Source: Saposhnikovia divaricata (lineage: Eukaryota; Streptophyta; Magnoliopsida; Apiales; Apiaceae). Taken from it: a DNA stretch of 64,000 bases. Location of the stretch: positions 148,797,647 to 148,861,646 of the forward strand of contig CM071597.1 in NCBI GenBank assembly GCA_036435485.1. The letters run 5' to 3'. Both the position numbers and the translations under genes were made by a program. The notes beneath the pieces are model-generated. The model saw only the letters and a program-made list of their open reading frames with translations. It searched no databases and was not told the DNA's origin. Below, piece by piece: positions 10,821-21,926 of the stretch; position 1 is the stretch's first letter, and each line of letters starts with the position of its first letter.

Positions 10821-13538
10821 GAAAGCACGATCCACCAGATCGGATGGCCTTAGTAGCGCCAATCTTGTGGAACAACCAACTTCGACGGTAATGTTCCTTC
10901 AGAGTCTAGTAGACAGGTAGACTAACATTTGGTAATATTGAATATCAGGACGTATAGGTATCAGGACGTTGTGGCAGGTTTCAGTTTGAAACTGTTAATT
11001 CCCTTCTAAGGGATGTATATAATTGGTTCCTCTCCTATGGTTAAACTTCCAATCTGATGACGATTATTTCATAAATTATGACTGCTTATGGTTCTACCCG
11101 CTTGGAGGTTTATAGAACTATTCTTCAGGTTTCGAAACTGATCTCCTTAATGTTACCAGTAGGTGGATAGATTGACGAAAATTCCCCTAATTCTGGAAAG
11201 GAATTCGGCGAATTCTGGCAAACCTTGTCTTTTTGATTATCCGAGAACATCATTGAAGAGAATGGGAACTGGGGCGAACCCCGAGAATTGGGTAAGGTAG
11301 CCGCTATATGGGTTGGTGGACAGACCCCGATTATCGCGATTGATTGTAGAAATAAAATGATGAAGTGAGATTGGACGAAAACAGGAAATGTAAGTAAGAA
11401 ACCAGCCGGACTGAGAAACTTCGGGATTGACTTAAGTGAAAAGGCTGTTATGCCAGGAATGGTAAGCTTGCGTGGCACGTGGGAGTGATAAGAATAGTTG
11501 AAAAGATAAAAATAGAGGAAAGGTGACCAGAGATGGTGCCGAGAAGTCGATTAAGACCTATATGGAGTAAAGTTTTGGAAAGGTAGAAAGGTATCAAAGT
11601 AGAAGGCACTATGCCAGCAATTGCTGGAAAAGTAATGCTAATTAGCCAACCCCTAAAACCATATATTTTTATTTTAGTATGGTCGGTTGAGGCCAAGTCA
11701 CAAAGGATTATCAAGTGACTAGACCAGCAATGAAAGGACAAAGCAGGGTTGCTTCTAAGTAAGCACCGACTGCAAGGGCTTTTGATATAAAGGAAATATT
11801 AATGAGATCGTAGGAATCTTCTACTAAACCCTTTGCAACCCTTGATTTGATGGGGAATTTACTAGACCTTTTCGGAATGGGGTCACCCGTACTAAAGTGA
11901 TTCATGTGTATATGATTGCCCAAGATTACGTGTAAAAATGGAAGTATAATTACTTGAGATGTATGATGTGAGGGTATTATAAATACCATGAATATATTAT
12001 GACTAAGGGAAGTAAACAATGAAGGTTTATGAAGAGAGTATAGAAATGGTCAGAGATTGATCAGTATGCTGTAGAAATTTTGCCTAAGGTAAGTACCTTT
12101 GAGAAGAACGATAAGCACTAAGAGATTCACGTTGAACTCGACCAATATCTTCCAAAACATCCTTGCTACCATTACCAAGTTCTGTAAGAGAGCAGATAGA
12201 CATACGTTGTCTTTTGGAAGGTCGAAGAGGCTGGCAACTATCTGAAAGTAGAGGTTAGCATTAAGCCACCGATCGATTATCAAAGGAGAATGATGGAAAA
12301 GAGACCCTTACTAAGGATACATGATTTCATTGCCAATTATAGGATTCAGGAATTCCTTGGCAGTTGAATTAAGGATAGGACATCCACAAATTAAGACAAA
12401 CCATGGGGAATGCACAAGGGATGGCATTAACCCTAATAAAGACATTGTGAATTCAGACGATATGAGTTGGATTTGCTAAGGCAACAATGACCGTAAGGAT
12501 TATTAAAAAGAGTTCTGGAAAGAACAGAGATAGAATTATTAGAGTATTGATCAATGACGTTTTGATATACCTTGTACCTAGAAAATACAGGAGGAATGAT
12601 GAGGACGACCTAAGAAACCTTACAAGGAAAAGTTAATATTCTGAGTTTCCAACTAGAAGTTTGGAAGAGAATGTAAGGCACAATAACAATATACCAGATA
12701 ATGCATGTATGAAACCCTGAGGGAGTATGGATTGAACCTATAAAGGTTGAGATTATCCTAAGATAAGGAAAGAACTAAGAAAAGAAGTATCCTAAGTAGG
12801 AGTGGGAATAAACGTGATAAAGTTCCCACGGGTAGATGGAAGCAATGACTTATGGAAAAAAAAAAACACTGATAGATATATTTTCTCCTTCAGCAGAGCT
12901 TAAGGGAGAATGCTTTCACCCAACAGTGATGGGAATGAGGTAGAAAAATTTGAGTTGGAATGTATCCAGAAAACATGGATTACAAGGAATTATTATTATC
13001 AGGAAAGGCCAATGAGGTGGCCGACAGTCTAAGTATAAAGGAATAATTACAAATGTTCATACCGAAGAAACAAAATGATATTTGGAAGGACCTTGAAGGT
13101 CATATCGGAGTGGAGGAATTTACATTCCTTCTGGTGACTGTGCAAGAATCGACGATAATAATAGTTTAAGTAAAGATTCGGTTCATAATGGCGACTTAAG
13201 CATATTACATACCTTAGAAGGTCCCGTTCTGAGGCAAACCAGGACCATGATACAAAATTGATAAAGTAAACCGTTAAGTTTCCAGTCTTTTATGGAAGGT
13301 GCATGAGTGATAGTTTCATCAACCGGACCTAGCTGCGATGCTTGAAACTCTTCTGCAATTTTATCTACTTCATGTAATATCTACATCAAGTTCAGGAAGT
13401 GTTCCCTATGGATAAGGAATAGGGATTACTTTGTCTCCCTAAAGGATTTGGAACCCGCATGGTTAGCTTTTAACGCACTACGTAAACAAAAAGCGATGGC
13501 GATTCTTCTAAGAAAGTAGATGACAACGTAAAAATAAA

Positions 13539-13648
13539 GAAAATGTTGCTATTGATAAACTAAATGGCATGTTGATGAATGACAAACAAGTTTGTGTTAG
13601 TGTACTTCTACGCAAACAAGATAGAGAATATGAGGTTGATGATTCATG
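13539..13648 (+). pseudogene. Poly(A)-binding-protein-like RRM fragment inside element 1
   Basis: One frame contains DKLNGMLMNDKQVCVSVLL followed by RKQDREYEV and then a TGA. This closely resembles the end of an RRM in plant poly(A)-binding proteins, where KLNGMLLNDKQVYVGPF and RKQER are conserved (family knowledge recalled, not searched). The same fragment, in the same orientation, occurs in element 3 at 51050. It is not part of a normal gag-pol and looks like captured host coding sequence, now untranslatable. Confidence 0.6.
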
Positions 13649-13686
13649 ATGTTAAAGATATTCCCATGGAAAGAATTAATGAGACT

Positions 13687-13850
13687 TGGAGGGAAGGGCA
13701 GTTGAGCCCGAGACTTATTGGGCCACCTGAGAGTTTAAAAGTGTTCGGACGGCGGTATTCGAGCCAGCCTTACCCCCAAAGCTTATAGCATGGTAGTAAC
13801 GTGTTTCATGTGGCAAAGCTACACCAGTAAAATGCAGATGCTCAACAGAT
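13687..13850 (+). pseudogene. Remnant of gypsy integrase C-terminus
   Basis: REGQLSPRLIGPPE resembles the KGKLSPRFIGPFEI motif of Ty3/gypsy integrase tails. After frameshifts, residues like ALPPKL and NVFHVAKLH follow, matching the usual LALPP...NVFHVSMLR order. At least two frame changes are needed, so this is a relic. Confidence 0.7.
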
Positions 13851-14628
13851 GATAAGAGTGCGAGCAGGTAGGTGTACGACCTGGTCTGACTTACGAAAGA
13901 CAACCTGTGAAAAACCGCGGGTAGAAAAGAATAAGTGATGAGAAACAAGTTGACAGAAGTAGATTATATTGGATCTAAGCTAAAGAAATCGGCCAGATTC
14001 ATTTCGGAGGTTTTAAATTTGAAATAATGTGATGATTATAGAGTAAATGTGACGGGATACCAATAAGGAGGTGCCAAGTGCAAACGATGTCTCAATAAAG
14101 AGATGAAGGTGGAAGTAAATAACAGAAGTAAATAAGAATAAGATAATAAGAAGGATGTGATTGATAAAGAAAAGACGGGGAAAGCAACTATGGAATGAGA
14201 AGCAAGGAATGTTATGAATGGGTTTTCTAATGAATTCTCGGGATGACAACATGATAGTGTTAATATTATAGTTATGAAAAAGCTAGTAAGCGCGACATGG
14301 AATGTCAGTAACAATGGTGTCAAGCGAGAAACCTAAGATTTAACCTAAAAGGTTGAAGGAATTTTCTGGAGTGAGTGTTGCTAAGGTGGAAGCAGGGTAC
14401 AGGTCCAGAGAATAGTGGACAAAGCAACAAGATATGTTGACACGTGAGGTTACGATCAAATAGTATTGGATATAATTATGATTAATTTCTTCCTTAATGA
14501 ACCTCTATAGTTCAGAGGTAAATTCTGAGTATGATATTTTACAATCATGAAAACTTTCTATAATCCTTTAGAATTCTTTTCTTTTCTTCTCTCTAATTCA
14601 TCTTCTTTATGAATTGAGAAGAACAACC

Positions 14629-14645
14629 CTTTAAGGAGGGGAGGT
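14629..14645 (+). other. Second polypurine-tract-like motif upstream of the 3' LTR
   Basis: TTTAAGGAGGGGAGG closely resembles the true tract at 15131 (TTTTAAGGAGGGGAGAC) but lies about 500 bases upstream. It could be a secondary plus-strand primer or a relic of an older end. Confidence 0.4.
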
Positions 14646-15130
14646 ACTGCTACGTGACTATCTGTCTATGTGATAGAAGTCTAAGTGGAATACCATAACT
14701 TGTTTAATTGCTTGTCAAGTACTAAAGGCTGGCCCCCTTCTGTACTAGCTATGCAATATAACAAATGTTCAATTGATCATAGTGATCTCTCAATAAATCT
14801 TCCACTTCTCAATACTGATCGAGATTGCGAAAATTAAAGCGATCAGGAAATGCACAGTACGAGCGAGGTTACCTCCGAATTCGCAGTATGATAGTGATAC
14901 CAATGTTACTGCAGGTATCAATAAGGATAAGATTGAGTAAGAGCATAATACGGATAGTGTGTGGTACAAAAAGTAGCAATGTTGATGGAAAAATGATAAA
15001 GTATGGATTGTAGCATTAGAAGATGTGCTGAGAAAGGGTAGAACGACTAAGAATTTACCGGGAAGCTAAAAAGTGAACGACAGGAAAACAACTCTTTGCT
15101 TCCTATCTGATTCCGGGACGGAATCCTTTT

Positions 15131-15143
15131 AAGGAGGGGAGAC
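15131..15143 (+). promoter_or_regulatory. Polypurine tract of element 1
   Basis: AAGGAGGGGAGAC sits directly before the 3' LTR start. Its upstream context GGAATCCTTTT is shared with element 3 at 51238, supporting a common lineage. Confidence 0.88.
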
Positions 15144-18100
15144 TGTAAGAATCCCAAATTTTGGATATAATTAAAACTTTTTATTATGTACTAAGGTAAT
15201 GGTGAATAGTGATTACGACTACGAGGTAACGATTGAGATAATGAATGAAGGGAATAGATTTGGATTCAAATGTTTATATGCCATGAAGAATACTATTGGT
15301 TGACACTTTAGATAAGAATTATCTATCTCCTAAGGAATTGAGATTTGATAATTCTAAAGGGGAAGATTATTCTTATGTCATCCAAATCGATAACTGTTAT
15401 TGGTCCAGTGGGTCCGTAAAAAGGTTAAGGAACGATCGAACGAGATCAGGGACAATTGTACAACCCTAAGAGAATAAGTAAAGAATAAAGAATAAATAGT
15501 GTTTTGGTGGAAAAAAGAATATTATGAGACGACACTATATAGAAGTACCCGGAACGAGATTCTGAGTTCGTATTAGTGATCCAGGGGGAAAAAGAGTGTA
15601 TGTAAAAGTTGTCGGATTCTGAAAAATATCACTTTTATTTTCCCCGAGATTTCCCTGGACACTGAAATACTTAAGGAATTATGGAAGGGATTTAAGGAAA
15701 ATAGGTTCAAGAATTATTAAAGAGAATGGAGGATGGTAGTGTAAATATTAAGGAGGTTTCCTGTAAAATCCTAACTAGAAATCTTCGAGATATTCCTCCG
15801 AACGACCAATCAAATTGAGCAATAACCGGACAAAGAATCAAGAAGAGAGCCAAGGGGCAACCATGTGCAAGTGGATATGACTAGTAACCAAGCTTGTTAC
15901 AACAAGGAACTAGAACAATTAGAGATCAAACTAGTACTTAACATCATCTTCTCATCCAACCATAAGATCAAGACACATGCCCCTTAAAATACCTCATCCA
16001 TGACCTCATACCTTTATTAAAGGTACTTTATGCCTAGATATTATCTCAATAATTCATTTTGGACAAGATGAGGTCAAAGAGCAAGACAAACAACTCCATC
16101 TCTCTCCCATCTTCATGCCATTCGAATTTTGGGTAAATTCAAGAACCAAAATCCAAGTTCCAACCATCATTTGATCTCCAAATTTTTATGGTAAGTCCTA
16201 TATTTCATAAAAGTGATACCATAGAAATTTTAGCTTCAAATTCTTTAGTTTCCATTTTCAAAAAAAAATCATGAAAGAGGAGGATGAATAGTAACCATCT
16301 TGAATTAACTTTGTTTATCTTGATTTCCATGATGATCTAAGGTTTGTTAAGGCTAGGAAAGGCACATCCAAGGCTTCTTAAAGCTAGGACATATCCCAAG
16401 GAAGGTAATTCACTTGAAACCCTAGATCTTGTTTTGAGAATTATGCATGTTCTTGATGGATTTAAGCTTGGTAATGATGTTAGTATGTTATAAGCATGAT
16501 TAGTTAAGTGATTTAGTGATTTTGGTAACATGATGATTATAATGGTAAAGTAGATGTTCTTGGATAGATTTGGGATGAGAAATATGTGTATGAGTTGTAT
16601 TGATGCCCGGTGTGGCTTGGTTGTGTTGCTATGATTTTTAGAACGTTCGATTTATAGCCGTCGTAATGCCGAATTTTTGTTAACACTTAGAAACCAAGCA
16701 TGGAAGTTGATATAATTTCCTGATCTTGATAATATTATGACTGGTCCTTGTAGATCTCGAGCCATAGATCGTTTTGGCATGAGAATCGAAACATTCCGAC
16801 TTACGGTTTAGGAGTTATGGTCAAATTACTAAAATTGGTTCGGAACCGTAAGTAAAAGTTCGTAACTTCAATTGAACCCTCGTAAATCATGATTCTCAGT
16901 GGCGAATCTTGGTAAATAAATACTAGAGGTCATAAGGAAGGTATGAGAGAAAACCACATGTCAAACGGATCGTTTTTCGATTTATTAAAAATATTCGAAT
17001 CGAGATTAAACGCGAACGAACCCCTAAAAGACGACTCGTTTATAACTTCGTTAAAACACTTAGAAAACGAGCGATAAAACTCGGAGTATAATATTGGTTC
17101 GTAACGATCGACTTTCGGACTTATATGACTTAAGTATATGCCAAGTATAAGTACAGTGACATGTCGTATTAACGAACGAATGTCGGGTTGGATCGATGAT
17201 AAAAGAAATACACTAAAAAGGCTATAACGAGATAACTCGAGAACGTGTTTCGATTTAAGTATAACTTAACCTTTAAAGTTTTAAGTGATTAATCCCGAAT
17301 GTCTTGGCTATTTATAGATCACCAAGCTGACCCGGGACCCGCTACCACTACCCCTTACCGTACTCGACTACCAGGCAAGTTTCAATCCCCTTCTTTTAGG
17401 CTGTTGTTGTGATTGAATATATATGTATGTTTTCTGTTATAATATGCCATAGCATGCATGCCTACTTTCAAGTTATATCATTATGCTTGTTCCCTGATTG
17501 TTTTTGGCTTATAAATTAGATAGCTATCGTATCAATTATAAGCCGGTTATTGTAAGACCCTCAGAGAAGGGTGTATACATCTTATTCATCAAATATAGAC
17601 CGGGAGTCAATATTTCTTGACATATCGAGATTACCTCGAAAGAAAATATCTAAGTAAATATTTTCCATTATTCGGGCGACGAATATTATTTGAATATTCG
17701 TTCGAGATTATTTATTTAACGATCCTTACTTCAAATAATTATTTGAACGTAACTATTCGACGAATAATATTTTTTAATATTCATTCAGAGTCGAATTATT
17801 TATCGATTATTATTTCGAATATTCTTCTAAAGATGAGACTACTAAATGAATATTATTGTGATATTCATTTAGAATATTATTTTATTAACTAAATATTACT
17901 TTTGAATATTCATTTAGGATATTAATTACTTGATGAATATTATTTTAATATTCATCTGAAGCTTGATTTATTTATCGAATATTATCTCGAATATTCCTTT
18001 AAGTCTTGGATTACTAAATGAATATTACTTGATATTCATTTAGAATATTATTCATTAAATGAAAATTACTTTTTGAATATTCATTTAAATTCCTAATTAA

Positions 18101-19661
18101 TTATGAATATTGTCTTAAATATTCCTTTCAGGTCTTATTAATTAATGAATATTATTTTGAATAGTCATTTAAATATTTATTTATTCAATAAATATTCTCC
18201 TGATATTTCTTCAGGGATTATTTTGAAAAATACTCTGATTAAAGATATTCTTTCATATTCCTAAATATTCTTTAAATATTTTTAATTCAATAAATATTCT
18301 CTGAATATTTATTCCATACTTAGAATAACCTCAATAAGGTTTATCTTCTTCGATTATTACGAAAAATATTTGGGAGTCATATTATTATTAATCTTATATC
18401 AAGAAAGGTTCTCAAACATCATTCTTCTTTGAGTCTATCTCCCTAATAATAAGGGAACCTTACTTGGAAAATGTTAATTATCTTGTCGACTCCCCAGTCA
18501 TAAAGTATTCTCTTCACTCGCAACTCGGGTGCTATTGACTTATTAAGTCGTTGGTTACCTTCTCATCTTTCGAGGGGTAAGATTGTTGGAACGAGTTGAT
18601 ATTCGTTACCAAGCAATAGCTTGGAAGTTATTGGTGAATTTTCCTTTCCAACTAGATACGACTACCTTGTAGAGTCTTATCAACAAGTATTATACTTGGG
18701 GAAAGGGGGACGAACGTTACATTCAGAATCATGAATTCTATTTGAACTAGGAGTCGTGTAAGAGGCCGAGTAGCGCCGGTCCATCCCCTTTGGCCCAACC
18801 GTTGGCCGGGGAGAGCTAGTAAGGCGGTAGACAAGTAAAGCCGTCAGTTCTTCCTCCTACCGGTAATAAATCTAATTTGAGATGTACGATCTCGACTGAT
18901 CATCAAGATTGGAACAGCGGGCGCGGTGAATACTTCATCATTGGTTCATCATCCAAACTTATTTATTTCCTGCAACATGATTACTGTTGGCAAAGCTGGA
19001 AAAGTGTTCATAACTGGAATTGCAATCTTTTCATGCAAGTTCCTCTTTTTAATGACAATGAGAATATCTCGCTTACTTTTGATGTAGCAGATATTTCTAA
19101 AAACAAATACTTTAAGTTACCTTGTAACTTCATCGTTCATATTATACTGGCATCATTTCCGTAAATGCATGGCATATGGTTTGAAAGATACTTTTGAACT
19201 GTTATATATTATCGTTCAGTTATATATTATTGTTGGTGGGCTATTGCTCACCCTTGCTTTATTATTATATCACAACAACAGCTAGACCAGATGACTCGCA
19301 CAAGGCGCACTCGACGTAGGCGAGGACGATGAGACTACCAGAGCTAAAGAAGAAGCTATTGGTATGATAGATTTATTCTTTCAGTTCCAAGTATATGGTC
19401 TAGTATGACTTATTTAAATGGATGGCAAAGAGTATGTATTTATATTGAAATTCTTTTGGATTGTAAGAACTCATAATGTGATTAATAAAAATTTGGTTGT
19501 TACTCTGATTTCATCTCTGGGACTATAACGGGTGTGTTTTATATTGTTGTGTTGGGTTATAAAGATGTAATTTATTTTATGTTGAAGTGAGTTCAAGTAT
19601 TGTGGACAGAATTGGAGACCGTAACGACCGGATCCCGGACCCTGGATCTGGGGGTGTTACA
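15144..19661 (+). repeat. 3' LTR of element 1 (intact, 4518 bp)
   Basis: Starts TGTAAGAATCCC after the polypurine tract and ends GGTGTTACA. Nearly identical to the 5' copy, with scattered substitutions only. It includes a plant-style AT-rich U3, a palindromic AT array (17617-18330), and conserved blocks shared with the LTRs of element 3 such as GATTTATAGCCGTCGTAATG near 16650. Small open frames occur in both LTRs (for example 18877-19164) but have no family resemblance. Confidence 0.93.
17617..18330. repeat. Uninterrupted AT-rich palindromic array in the 3' LTR
   Basis: About 700 bases of degenerate units alternating GAATATT and AATATTC, at 20-30 base spacing, many as inverted pairs. This is the empty-site counterpart of the Harbinger target; the insertion point corresponds to 17913-17916. 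Confidence 0.75.
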
Positions 19662-19910
19662 ATTTGAGCAGCTTCACCAAGATAGACATATTCCTTCTCA
19701 TAAGCACGAACAATTGCCTCCCAAGTTTCCTGCGAAAAAAAGAGAGTTGACATCAACATTGATATATGATTTGAAGTAAGGAAAAGTAAGCGAAAAAATG
19801 ATGGTGTTTGTGGGGGTGCTTACAGTGTGACCTGAAAGGCAGCCAAAGAAATTACGAGTTTCTGGAGTGGTGTTGAGGAGAATATCATAAATTTTCTTGG
19901 CTTCCAGATA
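19662..19910 (-). pseudogene. CDK5RAP3-like gene fragment: two exons, truncated
   Basis: Reading the minus strand, an exon begins at 25720 (on the far side of the gypsy insertion), continues at 19910-19824 and gives IGYLEAKKIYDILLNTTPET then RNFFGCLSG. A GTAAGC donor opens a 94 bp intron, and a second exon at 19729-19662 gives ETWEAIVRAYEKEYVYLGEA. This order matches CDK5RAP3-like proteins, which act in the UFMylation pathway (recalled family knowledge). Phases agree across the intron. The second exon stops at the end of element 1, which must have inserted into it; any continuation should lie left of the window. Confidence 0.7.
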
Positions 19911-19915
19911 ACCAA
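19911..19915 (+). repeat. Left target duplication ACCAA of the gypsy element
   Basis: ACCAA directly precedes the LTR start TGATGAGTC and recurs at 25713-25717 directly after the other LTR. Confidence 0.92.
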
Positions 19916-20564
19916 TGATGAGTCTCTTAAAAGAACAAGGTCTGGGAGTGTTTACGTGACCACGGTGGTTGATCTTGTGCCACCGTATGAGCCTGTGGAG
20001 ATCATGATTGATGCTTTGGGATTTGAAGTTAATTCTGGTGGGAAGTCATATTCTATTTCCTGTGTCGTGTGGGACGATAAAAAATAGAATTCACTTATTT
20101 ATTATATAATTATATATTTGGCTTGCAAGTTTTTACCTTTCACTTGAAAGGGTTTTTCTTGCTTTAAGCACTTAGGATTTTATTTTTCAAGTTGGATCAG
20201 GATTTTGATGGGTTTCCTAGTTGGGTTCAGGTATTAGCTAAATTCCTAGCTGATATTGAATTTCTTTTAGATTCCTATCTGAATAAGGTTATTTATGTAG
20301 CCTATAAATACTCTTGTCTTGTAATCTTTTGGGGACAAATATTGATAATAAAATTTTGGCTATTCGGTAGCTTTGAGAATCGAATTCAGGAGTGAATTCA
20401 GAGTTTGAGTTTTGTTTCTCCATTCGGAAATTCAGAGTTTGAGTTTTGTTTCTCCATTCGGAGATTCAGAGTTAGAGTTTTGTTTCTCCATCTTTGGAGA
20501 TTCAGAGTTTACCTTATATTTGTCTTTACTACATATTATTACGAGAACATCACGTTCCGTATCA
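19916..20564 (+). repeat. 5' LTR of element 2
   Basis: 649 bp, TGATGAGTC to CCGTATCA, same length as the 3' copy. Its first 172 bases correspond to the C-terminal coding tail of pol in the 3' copy. Confidence 0.95.
20303..20310 (+). promoter_or_regulatory. LTR promoter TATA box (element 2)
   Basis: TATAAATA in a CCTATAAATACTC context, followed about 40 bases later by an AATAAAA polyadenylation-type signal, as expected for a U3/R boundary. The matching site in the 3' LTR is near 25451. Confidence 0.7.
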
Positions 20565-20566
20565 AT

Positions 20567-20580
20567 TTGGTATCAAGAGC
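20567..20580 (+). promoter_or_regulatory. Primer binding site of element 2 (initiator tRNA-Met-like)
   Basis: TTGGTATCAAGAGCC follows the LTR. It matches the initiator-Met complement with one extra A, so the pairing is less perfect than in element 1. Confidence 0.7.
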
Positions 20581-20640
20581 CAAGGTTTCTCCATCAATTT
20601 CTTAATTGTTGGGAGATATAGAGTTTTCGGAAAAAAAAAA

Positions 20641-20712
20641 TACTGTTCACGCATACTGTTCATCGATACTGTTCACGGCACTGTTCACAGCACTGTTCAC
20701 GACTCTGTTGCA
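20641..20712 (+). repeat. Short tandem repeat CTGTTCAC in the gag leader
   Basis: About five to six copies of an ACTGTTCACG-like unit at 11-15 base spacing, ending just before the gag ATG. It could form structured leader RNA; its role is unknown. Confidence 0.7.
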
Positions 20713-20717
20713 CGTTA

Positions 20718-21926
20718 ATGGCAGGGGATGAAGATTTAAAACTTGAAGGATCGGATGGAGATTTCTTGAAGTTAACTCTTAGAAATATTAGTGAGCAAAT
20801 TGCTTATATGGTAGAGCAACAAGCAGAGATCAAGGCAAGTTTACGAGTTACAAACGAGAGGATTGATGGTTTACAAGTTACAAACGAGAGGATTGAGGGG
20901 GTTATTGCTACGGTAGAAAATACACCTCTTCGCACAGGTTTTATAAGAAACCCTCCACCCACTAACAACAATGACGATGATAAAAGATTGAAGTGGGATG
21001 TACCAGAATTTAGTGGAGCAGGTGATGCCGAGGATTTCTTAGAATGGGTGAGACAGATGGAAAAAATCTTTGATTATAAAGGTTTTGATGATCAGAAGTC
21101 TTATAAAATTGCCAACATGAAGGTAACAAGATATGCATCTGTATGGTTTGACAATTTGAAGACGAAGCTCATGAGGGAAGAGGCTCCTAGAATCACAACT
21201 TGGACTGAGATGAAACGGCAATTAAATAATCGTTTTGTTCCACGAGAGTACATACAAGATAATTACTTGAAGCTGAATCAACTCCAACAACGAAACCTTA
21301 GTGTGACTGAATATACTACAGAATTTGAGAGGTTGTGTATCCTATGTGACTTGAAAGAAGAAGAAGAGATGAAAATCGGTCGTTATATCAAGGGATTGAA
21401 TTCTTCTATTGGCAATAAGGTCGAACTTATTCCTTACACGTTCTTTGATGATGTGACAAAGTTGGCTCTTCGAATTGAGAAGCAAGAGAAAGAAAAAGCA
21501 AAACCAGTTTACAAAGGATTCTCTAAGAGTACTTCTTATAGTGGTGCCAATGCATTCTCAAAGGAAGATAAGCCCAAAGGAAAGATCCAAGTGAGTCCTG
21601 AGCAAGCTGCGCTAGCTAAGAAAAGGTGTTTCCGGTGTCAAGGATTAGGACACCTTGCAAAGGACTGTACGAATAAAGTCACCCTTTCTAGGAAAGAGTA
21701 CATGTTGTTGACAACTTATGAGGAACAAGAAGAACGAGAAAGAACTCTTTCTGCTCAACAGGGACAAGAGTATGATGATGAGGAAGAAACAGATTTTGAG
21801 TACGATAATTCTGAGAGATGGGATGATCTAAACCACGAGTATATTGAGCCGGAGGAAGAGATGAACAATATTGGCCTCTTGAGAAGACTTCTTAGAACTG
21901 ATTGCACACCCGTAGAAGAAAAATAA
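20718..21926 (+). CDS. Gypsy gag polyprotein (element 2)
   Basis: 402 residues, encoding the structural protein of the virus-like particle. Residues 1-65 contain a short internal duplication (RVTNERIDG then QVTNERIEG) in a probable coiled coil. The retrotransposon gag domain spans about 95-235 (KWDVPEFSG, then FVPREYIQDNYLKLNQLQQ). A CX2CX4HX4C zinc knuckle lies at C304, C307, H312 and C317. The acidic C-terminus ends at a TAA, after which the same frame continues directly into protease. That TAA could be a natural gag/pol boundary needing read-through or a point mutation in a single polyprotein; sequence alone cannot decide. Confidence 0.93.
   Translation: MAGDEDLKLEGSDGDFLKLTLRNISEQIAYMVEQQAEIKASLRVTNERIDGLQVTNERIEGVIATVENTPLRTGFIRNPPPTNNNDDDKRLKWDVPEFSGAGDAEDFLEWVRQMEKIFDYKGFDDQKSYKIANMKVTRYASVWFDNLKTKLMREEAPRITTWTEMKRQLNNRFVPREYIQDNYLKLNQLQQRNLSVTEYTTEFERLCILCDLKEEEEMKIGRYIKGLNSSIGNKVELIPYTFFDDVTKLALRIEKQEKEKAKPVYKGFSKSTSYSGANAFSKEDKPKGKIQVSPEQAALAKKRCFRCQGLGHLAKDCTNKVTLSRKEYMLLTTYEEQEERERTLSAQQGQEYDDEEETDFEYDNSERWDDLNHEYIEPEEEMNNIGLLRRLLRTDCTPVEEK

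Larger units (their letters stand above)
9547..15130 (+). mobile_element. Decayed interior of element 1
   Basis: 5.6 kb without an open frame long enough for gag or pol. Only islands are recognisable: an RNase H-like piece near 10741, a likely out-of-frame RNase H tail near 12990, a poly(A)-binding-protein-like fragment at 13539 and integrase C-terminal remains at 13687-13850. The minus-strand frames at 11125-12283 have no family signature and are probably chance openings. Confidence 0.75.
1..19661 (+). mobile_element. Long-LTR Ty3/gypsy-type retrotransposon (element 1), 5' end just outside window
   Basis: The first base of the window aligns with base 15161, 17 bases inside the right-hand LTR, so only the first 17 bases of the left LTR are missing. 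Order on the plus strand: 5' LTR (interrupted by a DNA transposon), primer binding site at 9535, decayed 5.6 kb interior, polypurine tract at 15131, 3' LTR 15144-19661. LTRs open TGTAAGAATCCC and close GGTGTTACA. Interior remnants resemble gypsy RNase H and the integrase C-terminus, in the expected order, but no long open frame survives, so the copy cannot encode its own machinery. The base after the 3' LTR starts ATTTG, the expected target duplication; its partner lies left of the window. Confidence 0.9.

Noticed and set aside
11125..12283. Cluster of minus-strand open frames in element 1
   Set aside because: No domain signature; opposite to the element's coding strand; probably chance openings in decayed sequence.
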